Source: Streptomyces sp. NRRL WC-3626 (GTDB lineage: Bacteria; Actinomycetota; Actinomycetes; Streptomycetales; Streptomycetaceae). From it: a DNA stretch of 64,000 nt. The stretch spans positions 181,928-245,927 of the forward strand of contig NZ_JOCA01000007.1 in NCBI RefSeq assembly GCF_000718785.1, written 5' to 3'. The position numbers and the translations under genes are program-made. Below are positions 1 to 8,314 of the stretch, one piece after another; the stretch's first letter is position 1, and the number at the start of each line of letters is the position of its first letter. The notes under the pieces are model-generated. The model searched no databases. It worked only from the letters and a program-made list of their open reading frames with translations, and had not been told where the DNA came from.

Positions 1-223
1 CGTAGGCGCCGACGGCGAGGAAGAAGGCGTGTCCGAGGGAGAGCTGTCCGGCGGTGCCGCTGAGCAGGGCGAGGCCGATGGCGCCGATGGCCGCCGCCAT
101 GGAGAACAGGCCGATGCGCAGCCAGAACGCGTCCAGGTAGAACGGTGGCAGGCACAGGACGACGGCGACCAGCAGGAGCGAGGCGCGGCGTCGGGTGAGC
201 ATGCCGGGGAGTCGGTCAGACAC
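1..223 (-). CDS. livM: Branched-chain amino acid ABC transporter permease LivM, N-terminal part
   Basis: Only the first ~74 residues lie in the window; the rest runs off the left edge. The GTG start gives VSDRLPGMLTRR followed by hydrophobic segments and the motif LSGTAGQLSLGHAFFLAVGA, which is typical of LivM permeases (the QLSLGHA region is diagnostic for this family). LivM forms the membrane channel with LivH for import of leucine, isoleucine and valine, or of related substrates such as urea or amides in some paralogues. The start overlaps the livH stop by 8 bases (GTGTCTGA), so translation is probably coupled. Substrate cannot be decided from this fragment. Confidence 0.85.
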   Translation of the reverse strand, partial: MSDRLPGMLTRRRASLLLVAVVLCLPPFYLDAFWLRIGLFSMAAAIGAIGLALLSGTAGQLSLGHAFFLAVGAY

Positions 224-1112
224 GGGCCGTTCCCTTCGCGCCGAACAGCCCGGTGGGCCGCACCAGGAGGACGAGCAGCATCACGGCGTACGGGGCGACG
301 TCGCCGAAGCCCTCGCCGAGGACGTGCAGATCGGACTGGTAGCCGACGACGAGCGCCTCGGTCAGGCCGATGATCATGCTGCCCGCCAGGGCTCCGGCCG
401 GGGAGGCGAGGCCGCCGAGGATCGCGGCGGGGAAGGCGTTGAGGGCGATCTGACCGGTGGTGCGCTCCAGTCCGGGGGCGGGGAACGCGGCGAGGAACAC
501 GGCGGCCAGCGCGGCGAGCGCGCCCGCCAGGCACCAGGCGCCGGCGCGGACCCTGCTGAGCCGTACGCCCATGAGGGCGGCCGCCTCCAGGTCCTCCGCC
601 GCCGCCCGCAGCGACAGGCCCCAGGCGGTGAACCGGAAGAGCGCGAACACCGCGCCGATGACCAGCGCCGACACCACGATCGCGGCGAGCCGGCTGTCGG
701 CGACGGTCAGCGGCCCCAGCTCGGTCACCGAGTCGCCCCACGGGTCGCCCAGGGACAGCAGGTCACCGCCGATGCGCCGGGACAGATCGGTGAGCAGGAC
801 GATGTCGACGCCGATGGTGACGATGGTCTGCACATGCGCCGAGTGGGCGTCCTGGCCGCCGCGTTGCAGCAGGAACCGGTCGAGTACGCCCGCGAGGGCG
901 GCCGTGGCGAGGACGGCCAGCGCGAGTGCCCCGGCGAATCCGAGGTCGTCGTGCAGGACGGCGGTGAGGTAGCCGCCGAACAGCAGCAGGGAGCCGTGGG
1001 CGAAGTTGAGGACGCCGGAGGCCTTGAAGATGACGACGAAGCCGAGCGCGACCAGCGCGTAGACCGAGCCGAGGGCCAGCCCGCCGAGGATGTTGTCGAG
1101 GAATGCCGTCAT
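216..1112 (-). CDS. livH: Branched-chain amino acid ABC transporter permease LivH
   Basis: 298 residues beginning MTAFLDNILGGLALGSVYAL, followed by multiple membrane spans; the N-terminal LGSVYALVALGFVVIF and NFAHG motifs are typical of LivH. It pairs with LivM to make the transmembrane pore of a high-affinity amino acid importer. The ATG was chosen because it overlaps the livG stop (ATGA), giving a compact coupled operon, whereas the longer open frame upstream lies inside livG in another frame. The length matches the family (about 290-300). Substrate specificity (leucine/isoleucine/valine, or urea/amides in related systems) is inferred from family only. Confidence 0.9.
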   Translation of the reverse strand: MTAFLDNILGGLALGSVYALVALGFVVIFKASGVLNFAHGSLLLFGGYLTAVLHDDLGFAGALALAVLATAALAGVLDRFLLQRGGQDAHSAHVQTIVTIGVDIVLLTDLSRRIGGDLLSLGDPWGDSVTELGPLTVADSRLAAIVVSALVIGAVFALFRFTAWGLSLRAAAEDLEAAALMGVRLSRVRAGAWCLAGALAALAAVFLAAFPAPGLERTTGQIALNAFPAAILGGLASPAGALAGSMIIGLTEALVVGYQSDLHVLGEGFGDVAPYAVMLLVLLVRPTGLFGAKGTARV

Positions 1113-1915
1113 GCCGCGTCCTCCCCGGGCGCGTCGGTGCCGAGGTAGGCGCGCAGCACCTCGGGGTCCTGGCGGACCTCGTCGGGGGTGCCGTGGGCGA
1201 TGCGTCTGCCGAAGTCGAGCACGGTGACGTCGTCGGCGAGACGCATGACGAGACCCATGTCGTGCTCCACGAGGACGATGGACAGGCCGAGTTCGGCGCG
1301 GAGTTCGCCCACCGCCTCGGCGGTACGGGCGCGTTCGGCGGCGTTCATTCCGGCCACCGGTTCGTCGAGGAGCAGCACACGGGGCTCCAGGCAGAGGGCG
1401 CGGGCGAGTTCGACGCGCTTGCGGTCGCCGTACGGCAGCAGGGCGACGGGGCTGTCGAAGTGGGCGCCGAGGCCGGTGAGTTCGGCGATCTCGCGGGCCC
1501 TTTCGAGGTGCTCGCGCTGTTCCCGCACGGCGCTCGGCAGGCGCAGCGCGGTGGCCGCGAAACCGGCGCGGGTGAGGGCGTGGCGGCCGAGCATCAGGTT
1601 GTCGGCGACGGTGCCGTGGGTGGTGACGATGTTCTGGAAGGTGCGGGCCACGCCGAGCGCGGCGATACGGTGCGGGGCGAGCCGGGTCAGCTCGGTGCCG
1701 CCGAGTGTCACCGTGCCGGCGGCCGGGCGGCACAGGCCGGACAGCACGTTGAAGCAGGTGGACTTGCCGGCGCCGTTGGGTCCGATGAGCGCGTGCACCG
1801 AGCCCGGGGTGACGGTGAAGGAGACGCCGTCGAGGGCGGTGAGCCCGGCGAAGCGCACGGTGACGTCCCGTACGTCGAGCACGGGCGGCGGCGCGGCGGC
1901 GGTGCGGTCGGTCAC
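1109..1915 (-). CDS. livG: Branched-chain amino acid ABC transporter ATP-binding protein LivG
   Basis: 268 residues. Walker A GPNGAGKST lies near residue 43 and Walker B LLLDEPVAGMN near residue 170. The C-terminal IVLVEHDMGLVMRLADDVTVL H-loop segment is characteristic of LivG. The ABC signature is degenerate: LLPYGDRKRVELARAL replaces LSGGQ, as is usual in this subfamily. It hydrolyses ATP with LivF to drive uptake through LivHM. The start GTG overlaps the livF stop by 4 bases (GTGA) and its stop overlaps the livH start, so the four genes read as one transcript, F-G-H-M. Confidence 0.92.
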   Translation of the reverse strand: MTDRTAAAPPPVLDVRDVTVRFAGLTALDGVSFTVTPGSVHALIGPNGAGKSTCFNVLSGLCRPAAGTVTLGGTELTRLAPHRIAALGVARTFQNIVTTHGTVADNLMLGRHALTRAGFAATALRLPSAVREQREHLERAREIAELTGLGAHFDSPVALLPYGDRKRVELARALCLEPRVLLLDEPVAGMNAAERARTAEAVGELRAELGLSIVLVEHDMGLVMRLADDVTVLDFGRRIAHGTPDEVRQDPEVLRAYLGTDAPGEDAA

Positions 1916-2697
1916 GCCGCCCCCTGGTCCTCGGCCGACTCGCCCAGGTAGAGGCGGCGTACGGCGTCGGTGCGGGCGAGTTCGCCGGCGGGGCCTTCGA
2001 GGCGGGTCTCGCCCACCTCCAGGACGTGGGCGTGGTCGGCGAGGGAGAGCGCCATCCCGGCGTTCTGCTCGACGAGAAGTACGGCGGTGCCCTGGGCGTT
2101 GATCTCGCGGATCACCTCGGCGATGCGCTGCACCATCTGCGGGGCGAGGCCCAGGGAGGGCTCGTCGAGGAGCAGCAGGCGCGGGGCGGCCATCAGGGCG
2201 CGGCCGATCGCGAGCATCTGCTGCTCGCCGCCGGAGAGCAGGCCGGCTGCCTGGTGGGTGCGTTCGGCGAGACGGGGGAAGAGCGTGAAGACGCGGTCGC
2301 GGGACTCCTGGATCTGGGCGGTACGGGTGCGGCGGCTGAGGCCGAGGCCGCCGGAGCGGAGGTTCTCGTCGACCGAGAGGCCGGCGAACACCCTCCTCCC
2401 TTCGGGGACTTGGACTACTCCGGCGCGGACCGCGGCGACCGGGTCCCCGCCGTCGAGGACCGTGTCGCCGTAGCGGATGGTGCCGGCGGTGATCGCGCCC
2501 CGGTGCAGGCGCAGGGTGCCGGAGACCGCCCGCAGGAGGGTCGTCTTGCCCGCGCCGTTGGCGCCGAGGAGGGCGACGACGGTGGCGGGCGGGACGGTCA
2601 GGGACACGGAGCGGAGGGCGGACAGGGCGCGGCCGTAGGTGACGTCCACGGTCTCCACGCGCAGCGTGGGTGAGCTGTCCGGTGGTGCTTCGGGCAT
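1912..2697 (-). CDS. livF: Branched-chain amino acid ABC transporter ATP-binding protein LivF
   Basis: 261 residues from ATG at 2697, preceded by a GAGGAG ribosome site. Walker A GANGAGKTT, signature LSGGEQQMLAIGRAL and Walker B LLLDEPSLGLAP are all intact; the SLGLAP and VEQNAGMALSLADHAHVLE stretches are LivF hallmarks. It is the second ATPase of the importer and the first gene of the visible operon. The longer open frame upstream to 2817 is proline/arginine-rich and has no ribosome site, so it was not used. A periplasmic-type binding protein gene is not seen here and would be expected beyond the left edge. Confidence 0.92.
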   Translation of the reverse strand: MPEAPPDSSPTLRVETVDVTYGRALSALRSVSLTVPPATVVALLGANGAGKTTLLRAVSGTLRLHRGAITAGTIRYGDTVLDGGDPVAAVRAGVVQVPEGRRVFAGLSVDENLRSGGLGLSRRTRTAQIQESRDRVFTLFPRLAERTHQAAGLLSGGEQQMLAIGRALMAAPRLLLLDEPSLGLAPQMVQRIAEVIREINAQGTAVLLVEQNAGMALSLADHAHVLEVGETRLEGPAGELARTDAVRRLYLGESAEDQGAA

Positions 2698-2851
2698 CGC
2701 GACTCCTCGGGGCCGGGGCGCGGGGCGCGGCGGCTTCGGGGGGCAGGGGTGCCTCACGACAGCATGGGGGCGGGCGGGGGGTACAGGTTTTGGGGGTCGT
2801 ACGCTGCGGCGTACCAATGGGGGTGGGCGGGGGTTGTGCCGGTGCCCAGGC

Positions 2852-2869
2852 GGGCCCGTTGCCGGGCCC
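2852..2869. terminator. Possible hairpin between the PucR-type gene and livF
   Basis: In the 205-base gap 2698-2902, GGGCCCG and CGGGCCC form a 7-bp stem with a 4-base loop, about 35 bases past the stop of the minus-strand regulator. It could end that transcript. The rest of the gap is G-rich and shows no gene. The stem is short and there is no U-tract on the minus strand, so confidence is low. Confidence 0.35.
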
Positions 2870-2902
2870 CTCTGCTTTTCGGGGCGGGTGGGGTGTCCGG
2901 TG

Positions 2903-4159
2903 CTACGTCAGGAAGGTTCTGGCTGTCAGGGCCAGGGTCGTCTCCGTCAGGTCCGTGGGGCGGGAAAGGGAGCGGCCTGTCAGTTGTTCGTAGCGGCGCA
3001 GGCGGTTGAGGACCGTGTTGCGGTGGCAGTAGAGGCGGCGGCTCGCACGCTGGGCCGAGCCGTCGCAGGCCAGCCAGGTGGCGAGGGTGTCCAGCAGGAC
3101 CTCCGCGTCGGCCGGTTCGAGGTGGGCCAGCGGGCCCAGCAGCCGCTCGACCAGCGCGGCGCCGAGTCCCGGGCTCGACACCACCAGCGCGGCCGGCAGA
3201 TGCTCGGTCAGCCGGATCGTGCCGCCCTCCCCGGGGCACAGGCTCAGCGCGGTGTCCGCCAGCCGCCGTGCCTCCCCCACCGCGGACAGTCCCCGGACCG
3301 CGCTGCTGACGCCGATCCGTGCCCCGGCCGCCTGTTCCTCGGGGACCACGGGCTCCGTACCGTCCCCGGCCAGGACGATGCCGTAGTCCGCGTCCACGCC
3401 GGTGTGCCAGTGCACGCGCACACCCGGGGCGAGGGCCGCTTGGGCACCGGAACAACCGGGAGCAGCGCCGCCGGCGACCGCGACGACCACGTACCGCCCG
3501 TGCTCCGGCAGCGCCAGCGCCTGCGCCGCCTCCGGCAGGTCGGCGATCCTGCTCGTACCGTCCAGCAGGGCCGCGGCCAGCAGCCGCACCCTGTTCTCCC
3601 TGCGCCACGCCAGCTGACGCTCGGTCTGCCGGTAGGCGTCCGCCACGAGGGTGCAGTGCTCGTCGACGAAGTCCCACACGTCGGACGCCACGTGCACCAG
3701 CAGCCGTACGTCCTCGGGCGCCGACCGGGACGTCTCGTCGACCAGGCCCTGCCAGACGAGGGAGCCGCCCAGCCGGAAGGCGTGCAGCAGGGCGTCGAGC
3801 GGCAGCCCCTGTTCGGCGCGCACGGCACCGATCTTCCAGGTGCAGCGCCGCGCGGCGTCGCGGGCGCCCCGCGGGTCGAGCAGCGAGGAGATGCTGTGCC
3901 GCAGCGAGCGGTGCACCTCCTGCCAGGTCGTGGTGGCGTCCGCCTCCACGGCGGCCCTGTAGGCGGGCTCCTGCTCCTGCAGGACGGCGAGCAGCCCGTC
4001 GGTGTGCTGGGGCAGGTCGTCCAGCAGGACGCGGGCGGCCCGGTGCAGCACGCGCAGCGCGTCCGCGTCGATCAGCGACCGCACGCGCGGTGTCCTGGGC
4101 GGCGGTGCGGGCTCGGGTCCAGGGCGCGGCAGGGTTCGTGGCCGTACGGCGTGTCGCAT
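2903..4159 (-). CDS. PucR/CdaR-family helix-turn-helix transcriptional regulator
   Basis: 418 residues from ATG at 4159, chosen because GGGGGAG lies just upstream; the longer frame into 4318 overlaps the next gene. The last ~60 residues (DTLATWLACDGSAQRASRRL, then YCHRNTVLNRLRRYEQLTGR) match the PucR C-terminal helix-turn-helix, in which the 'hHxNTvxxRlxr' core is diagnostic. The preceding part has a N-terminal helical sensor region and a GGDEF-like middle domain, as in CdaR/PucR proteins of actinomycetes. It lies immediately upstream of, and on the same strand as, the liv operon, so control of that operon is a reasonable inference. The ligand is unknown. Confidence 0.85.
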   Translation of the reverse strand: MRHAVRPRTLPRPGPEPAPPPRTPRVRSLIDADALRVLHRAARVLLDDLPQHTDGLLAVLQEQEPAYRAAVEADATTTWQEVHRSLRHSISSLLDPRGARDAARRCTWKIGAVRAEQGLPLDALLHAFRLGGSLVWQGLVDETSRSAPEDVRLLVHVASDVWDFVDEHCTLVADAYRQTERQLAWRRENRVRLLAAALLDGTSRIADLPEAAQALALPEHGRYVVVAVAGGAAPGCSGAQAALAPGVRVHWHTGVDADYGIVLAGDGTEPVVPEEQAAGARIGVSSAVRGLSAVGEARRLADTALSLCPGEGGTIRLTEHLPAALVVSSPGLGAALVERLLGPLAHLEPADAEVLLDTLATWLACDGSAQRASRRLYCHRNTVLNRLRRYEQLTGRSLSRPTDLTETTLALTARTFLT

Positions 4160-4304
4160 CGCGCGTCTCCCCCAGGGTCGGCTTCCCGGCGGTGCCCGTG
4201 CGGCGGGTCCCCGTATCGGCGCCCGGCCGGTACGGGGGAGCCCGTGGGCCGGCCGCCATCGGACTCGTCCTGTCCCGAAGGATGACATACCGTCCGGTCG
4301 GTCC

Positions 4305-6389
4305 CTAGAGCCGTGCACCGGTCTTTTCCGCCTGTTCGACCAGTCGGACCAGCTCGACGCGGGAGCGGACGCCCAGGGTGGCGAAGATGTTGCGCAGGTG
4401 GTAGTCGACGGTGCGGGTGCTGACGGACAGGCTCAGGGCCACCTCCCGGTTGGTGGCGCCCTCGGCGACGCACCGTGCGATACGCAGTTGCTGCGGGGTC
4501 AGCGCGGAGAGGTCCCCGGCACCTGTCCGGCCGGGGGCCGCGCCGCCGGCCCGTGACTCGGCGGCGGCCTGCTCCGCCCAGAGGTGCGCGCCGCAGCGTT
4601 CGAAGCCCATCAGGGCCTCCCCCAGCCGGGTCCGTGCCTCGCGCAGCCGGCGCCGGCGCCGCAGCCATTTGCCGTAGAGCAGTTCCGTGCGTGCCCGTTC
4701 GAAGTCGCCGGCGGTCTCCTCGTGGCGGTCCAGGGCGCGCCGGTACAGGGCGTCGGCCTCGTCCGGGGCGGCCAGCAGGGCGCGGCAGCGCAGCAGTTGG
4801 GCGGGGGCCTGCGGGTCCGCCCGGCACCCGGCCCAGACGGCGAAGTCCTCGACCGCCGAGGCCGCGAGTTCGGGGCGGCCGGTGAGCGCGGTGGCCTCCA
4901 CGAAGCAGGGGACGGCGAGCATCCACACCGCGAAGTGGCCGCGGCGCGCACCGGGGCGCACCAGCGGGCCGAGCCGGTCCGCGGCCTCGCGGGGGCGGCC
5001 GGCACCGAGGTCGGCACGGGCCGCGGCCCACTGGGCGAGCGTCGCGGCCTGGGCCAGTCCGTGCCGGCGGGCGGTGCGCAGGGCCGCCTCGACATGTTCG
5101 GCGACGACGTCCCGCTCCCCCTCGATGGACGCGGCGAGTGCCAGTACGGCGTGGTGGTGGGCGGCGGTGTTGCGCTGCCCGGTCCGGGACGCGGTGCGCA
5201 GCCCCTCCTCGGCGTGGGTGCGGGCGAGCTGGTGGCGTCCGGCACGCAGTTCGGCGTAGGCGAGGTACTCCAGGGCCCGTGGTTCGAGGGCGGCGCAGCC
5301 GTGGACGCGGGCCGCGGCGAGTGCCCGGGCGCCGGCGCGGCGGGCGGCGGCCACGTCGCCGAGCATGAGTGCGGCGGAGGCGGCCCGCAGCAGCGACTCG
5401 GCCCCGTCGCCGCCCTGCTCGTACGCGACCACCCGCCGCAACGGCCCGGCCGCCCGGTCGAACCGCCCCAGCAGCACATCCCGCATCCCGTCCCGGTGAT
5501 CACGCAACACCGCGGAACGCCCCTCAACGGCGCTCCACACGTCACCACCGGCCCCCGGGCCCCCACCCCCGGCGGCCGCTTCCGTCTCGGCCCCGCCCGG
5601 GCCGGGAGATCCGGACGGCGGGTGCTCACATGGCGGCACCTCCGGGCCGTCACCGGCGACGAACCGAAGACCGGGGCCGGAAGGCGACGAGAGCCCTGCC
5701 CGCACGTCCGCCCCGGAACCGCCCCCGGCCACCGACCGGGCACCGGGGCCCGCGAACACCCCCGACCGGGTGGACGCGCAGGGCGGCCGGGGACCGCCGG
5801 CCGACGGTTCCGGCTCGGGCCCGACGGCCGCGACCGGCACGTCCGGCCCCGAGCCGGAGGGAAGGCCCGGCGGCCGGGGGACGCCGGACGGTGACGCCGC
5901 CCCGGTGCCGGCTTCGGCCGTCGGGCGGACGGCGGTGCCGGGAGGCGGCGGCCCGGTGGCCGGTGCTCCACGGCCGGGGACGGTGCCGGGCGTGGGCGTG
6001 GCCGGCGTGGGGGCGGTGTGGAGGGCGAGGGCGTGGAGGCAGGCCGTCGGATCACCGGCGGACCAGGCCGCTTCCGCCGCTGCCAGGGTCGCCGTGTCGG
6101 CGGCGGTCCGGTCCGTGGCGGCCAGCAGCGTCGCGGCGAGGAGGAGGGACGCGTGGGCGTCCGCCACCGGGCCGTCGGTGAGGAGTACCGAGCCGCGCAG
6201 GAGTTCCGCGCCGCCGCGTACCGACGCGGGGGCCGGCCGGCTGCGGGCGGCGTCGAGGAGGCGCAGGGCCGCGGGCGAGTGCCCGGCGAGGAGCGCCCGT
6301 GCCGCGGCGGCGGTGTAGCGGTGGGCGCGCGCGGCATGGTCCGGCAGCCGGTGGTCCGTCTGCCGTCGCGGAGTCGTCTGTCCGGTCAT
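4305..6389 (-). CDS. LuxR-family transcriptional regulator with helical-repeat body and Pro/Gly-rich insert
   Basis: 694 residues. The C-terminal ~65 residues (LSALTPQQLRIARCVAEGAT ... VALSLSVSTRTVDYHLRNIF) are a clear LuxR helix-turn-helix. The rest is alpha-helical with TPR-like repeats (GDVAAARRAGARALAAARVHG, LARTHAEEGLRTASRTG), resembling the C-terminal half of large LAL regulators, but there is no Walker A or AAA ATPase domain. Residues ~110-285 (about 5535-6060) are a low-complexity Pro/Gly/Ala segment splitting the helical part. No ribosome site precedes the ATG; instead TAACGT ends 7 bases before it, suggesting a leaderless message. Target genes are unknown. Confidence 0.82.
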   Translation of the reverse strand: MTGQTTPRRQTDHRLPDHAARAHRYTAAAARALLAGHSPAALRLLDAARSRPAPASVRGGAELLRGSVLLTDGPVADAHASLLLAATLLAATDRTAADTATLAAAEAAWSAGDPTACLHALALHTAPTPATPTPGTVPGRGAPATGPPPPGTAVRPTAEAGTGAASPSGVPRPPGLPSGSGPDVPVAAVGPEPEPSAGGPRPPCASTRSGVFAGPGARSVAGGGSGADVRAGLSSPSGPGLRFVAGDGPEVPPCEHPPSGSPGPGGAETEAAAGGGGPGAGGDVWSAVEGRSAVLRDHRDGMRDVLLGRFDRAAGPLRRVVAYEQGGDGAESLLRAASAALMLGDVAAARRAGARALAAARVHGCAALEPRALEYLAYAELRAGRHQLARTHAEEGLRTASRTGQRNTAAHHHAVLALAASIEGERDVVAEHVEAALRTARRHGLAQAATLAQWAAARADLGAGRPREAADRLGPLVRPGARRGHFAVWMLAVPCFVEATALTGRPELAASAVEDFAVWAGCRADPQAPAQLLRCRALLAAPDEADALYRRALDRHEETAGDFERARTELLYGKWLRRRRRLREARTRLGEALMGFERCGAHLWAEQAAAESRAGGAAPGRTGAGDLSALTPQQLRIARCVAEGATNREVALSLSVSTRTVDYHLRNIFATLGVRSRVELVRLVEQAEKTGARL

Positions 6390-6490
6390 TCCATCGACGT
6401 TACTCACGCGTAAGGCCGGGTGGAGGGGGTGCGTCCACGAGTGTGCCGGGGCCCAGGGCGCCCGGCGCCCGGCGGTGCGCGCGCACAACG

Positions 6491-6527
6491 CCGGTGGCGG
6501 CCCGCGCCGTTCGCGGACCGCCACCGG
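6491..6527 (-). terminator. Strong hairpin terminator after the polyester-hydrolase-like gene
   Basis: CCGGTGGCGG (6491-6500) pairs perfectly with CCGCCACCGG (6518-6527). Inside it CCGCG/CGCGG extends the stem after one mismatch, with a 5-base loop. It lies 10 bases beyond the stop of the minus-strand gene ending at 6537. Confidence 0.75.
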
Positions 6528-6536
6528 GTCGGGGGA

Positions 6537-7439
6537 TCAGGAGGTGTGCGGGCAGTTGCCGCGGGACTCCTCGATCGTCAGGCTCGGCCGGGGCAGCGGG
6601 CAGAGGAACTGCTCGTACCGGGTGTCGTTGTCGATGAACCGCTTCAGCCAGGAAACGCTGTACTTCGCGATCGTCGTGTTCGACGAGTTGGGCGTGAAGT
6701 GGGTGGCGCCGTTCAGCTCCAGATAGGCCCGGTCCAGGGAGGACGGCAGGCCGGTGTACAGGGGTTCGGCGTGGGTGGAGACCGGGGCGACGGTGTCGCC
6801 GTCGGCGCCGAACAGGAGGGTGGGGGTCCTGACCTCGGGCCAGGTCTTGTCGAGGTTCCAGGGGGTCAGGGGGATCGCGGCCTGGAGGGAGGGCCGGTCC
6901 TTGGCGGCCTCGAGGGTGCCGCCGCCGCCCATCGAGTGGCCCATGACGCCGAGCCGGCCGCTGTCGATCCGGCCGCGGACCGCGCTGCGCTGGGTGAGGT
7001 AGTCCAGCGCGGCGAGCAGCTGGTCGCCGCGGGAGGCGGGCTGGTCGAGGGTGGTGTTGGTGTCGATGGTGAACACCACGAACCCCTGGGAGGCCAGGCG
7101 CGGGCCCAGCCAGGCGATGGAGGACTGGTAGGCGGTGAAGCCGGGAGCGATGGCGATCGCCCCGAAGGTGCCGTCGGCGGTGCTGGTCGGGTAGTAGACG
7201 GTGCCTCCTCCGAAGCCGGTGACGGACAGCGAGGAGACGGAGATCTCCGAGACGGCGTACGGGCCGCGCAGCGCCTCGATGCTCGATTCGGTCGGTGCCG
7301 GGCCGCGCTCGTACGGGTTGTCGGCCGCCTGGGCGCCGGGGCCGGTGAGGGTGGTGAGCGCGACGGCGGCGGCGAGGGCCGCGGTCAGTCCGGCGAGCCG
7401 GCCGGTCCGGCGCCTGCGGGTGTGGGGGTGCTGCTGCAC
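6537..7439 (-). CDS. Secreted alpha/beta hydrolase, cutinase/polyester-hydrolase-like (lipase family)
   Basis: 300 residues from GTG at 7439, placed by AGAGAGGA nine bases upstream. A signal peptide is clear: an Arg-rich start ([12 protein letters not shown]), a hydrophobic core ([14 protein letters not shown]) and a cut near [11 protein letters not shown]. The mature enzyme carries the nucleophile elbow GHSMGGGG, the acid loop [11 protein letters not shown] and the histidine in GATHFTPN. It ends with two cysteines (FLCPLP ... GNCPH) placed like the C-terminal disulfide of actinobacterial cutinases. The starts [11 protein letters not shown] and [20 protein letters not shown] match the Thermobifida/Streptomyces cutinase and PET-hydrolase family. 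Ester or polyester hydrolysis is a family inference; the natural substrate is not known. Confidence 0.88.
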   Translation of the reverse strand: MQQHPHTRRRRTGRLAGLTAALAAAVALTTLTGPGAQAADNPYERGPAPTESSIEALRGPYAVSEISVSSLSVTGFGGGTVYYPTSTADGTFGAIAIAPGFTAYQSSIAWLGPRLASQGFVVFTIDTNTTLDQPASRGDQLLAALDYLTQRSAVRGRIDSGRLGVMGHSMGGGGTLEAAKDRPSLQAAIPLTPWNLDKTWPEVRTPTLLFGADGDTVAPVSTHAEPLYTGLPSSLDRAYLELNGATHFTPNSSNTTIAKYSVSWLKRFIDNDTRYEQFLCPLPRPSLTIEESRGNCPHTS

Positions 7440-7734
7440 GACGAGTGGTCCTCTCTGTCGCGGCGGACCGCCCGGCCGGTCGGTGCACATGGTTCACGGC
7501 ACGGTTGGGGCCGTGCCCCGGCCGGGGGCGCCGCCGATGGACTGGCGGTGCCACTGTCGGAGAGGAGGGGGCCGGTGCGGACCGGCAATCTCACCGGTCT
7601 CGTATACGGCGCCGGGTGCGGAGCGGACGGGCCGGGGCGCCCGGCATGCGACAGGGACGCGGGGGTACGGGGACAGACGCGGTCACCGTCGGAGTCGGCG
7701 CCGACGGTGGCCGCGGTGCGTCAGAGGGGGACCG

Positions 7735-7947
7735 TCACGCCGCGTCGTAGACGTGGGCCCGGCCGCCGGCCCACTTCACCCAGGCGGGATCGTCCAGCAG
7801 CCGTTCGGCCTCGGGCAGTCCTGCCCGGCGCAGGAACTCCACCACGTCCCGGTCGGAGTTCGCGAGGCCGACGATCTCACCGCGCACGGTCACCCGGCGG
7901 CCGCCCGACCCGAGCGGGGGGTGCACCACGATCGGCGGTTTCCTCAT
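7735..7947 (-). CDS. Small conserved-looking hypothetical protein (70 residues)
   Basis: Starts MRKPPIVVHPPLGSGGRRVT and contains VRGEIVGLANSDRDVVEFLRRAGL, a pattern of a short beta-rich start followed by a helix. GGAGG sits just before the ATG. It has no signal peptide and no membrane span. I do not recognise the family and give no function. It stands alone, facing away from the hydrolase; the 295-base gap 7440-7734 shows no other gene. Confidence 0.6.
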   Translation of the reverse strand: MRKPPIVVHPPLGSGGRRVTVRGEIVGLANSDRDVVEFLRRAGLPEAERLLDDPAWVKWAGGRAHVYDAA

Positions 7948-8085
7948 CCCTCCAGGATCCGGCCGGTGCCGCCGCCATGCATCCCGGCCCGGTACGTCAC
8001 CCGACTGCCGCGCCGGACGAGCCGTCCGGACCCGGCCCGTGCTCGTATGGAAGCGGCCTCCATGCCTACCCGGAGGGAGCTGGGA

Positions 8086-8268
8086 ATGCACGAGATGTGG
8101 TGCGGTGCAGACACCTCGGGGGAGCTGGTGTGGCATGTCCTCACGTCGGACAAGTCATCCACGCTCTGCGGAGTGGAGAAGCAGAACGAGTCGACGCATC
8201 GGCACGCGACCGACCGGCACTGCTTCTCCTGCATGAGAACGTTCCAGTCCGTCGTCGAGGCGAGCTGA
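8086..8268 (+). CDS. Small Cys/His-rich protein, possible zinc-binding (60 residues)
   Basis: ATG at 8086 is preceded by GGAGGGAG at a 9-base spacing, so upstream in-frame ATGs at 8047 and 8062 were rejected. The protein begins MHEMWCGADTSGELVWHVLT and contains STLCG and then HRHATDRHCFSCMRTF. The ordered cysteines and histidines (CG ... HxH ... HCxxC) suggest a small metal site. No DNA-binding fold can be named. It lies between two minus-strand genes with its own ribosome site. Confidence 0.6.
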   Translation: MHEMWCGADTSGELVWHVLTSDKSSTLCGVEKQNESTHRHATDRHCFSCMRTFQSVVEAS

Positions 8269-8314
8269 GACGGTACCCCGTCCCTGCCGCCGAGCCGGTC
8301 CGTCCCGGGCCGGT

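Noticed and set aside
195..1148. Long plus-strand open frame opposite livH/livG
   Set aside because: Arg/Gly/Glu-rich shadow of the liv genes; no ribosome site and no domain.
2639..4285. 548-codon plus-strand frame opposite the PucR-type regulator
   Set aside because: Gly/Arg/Gln-rich antisense shadow with no domain.
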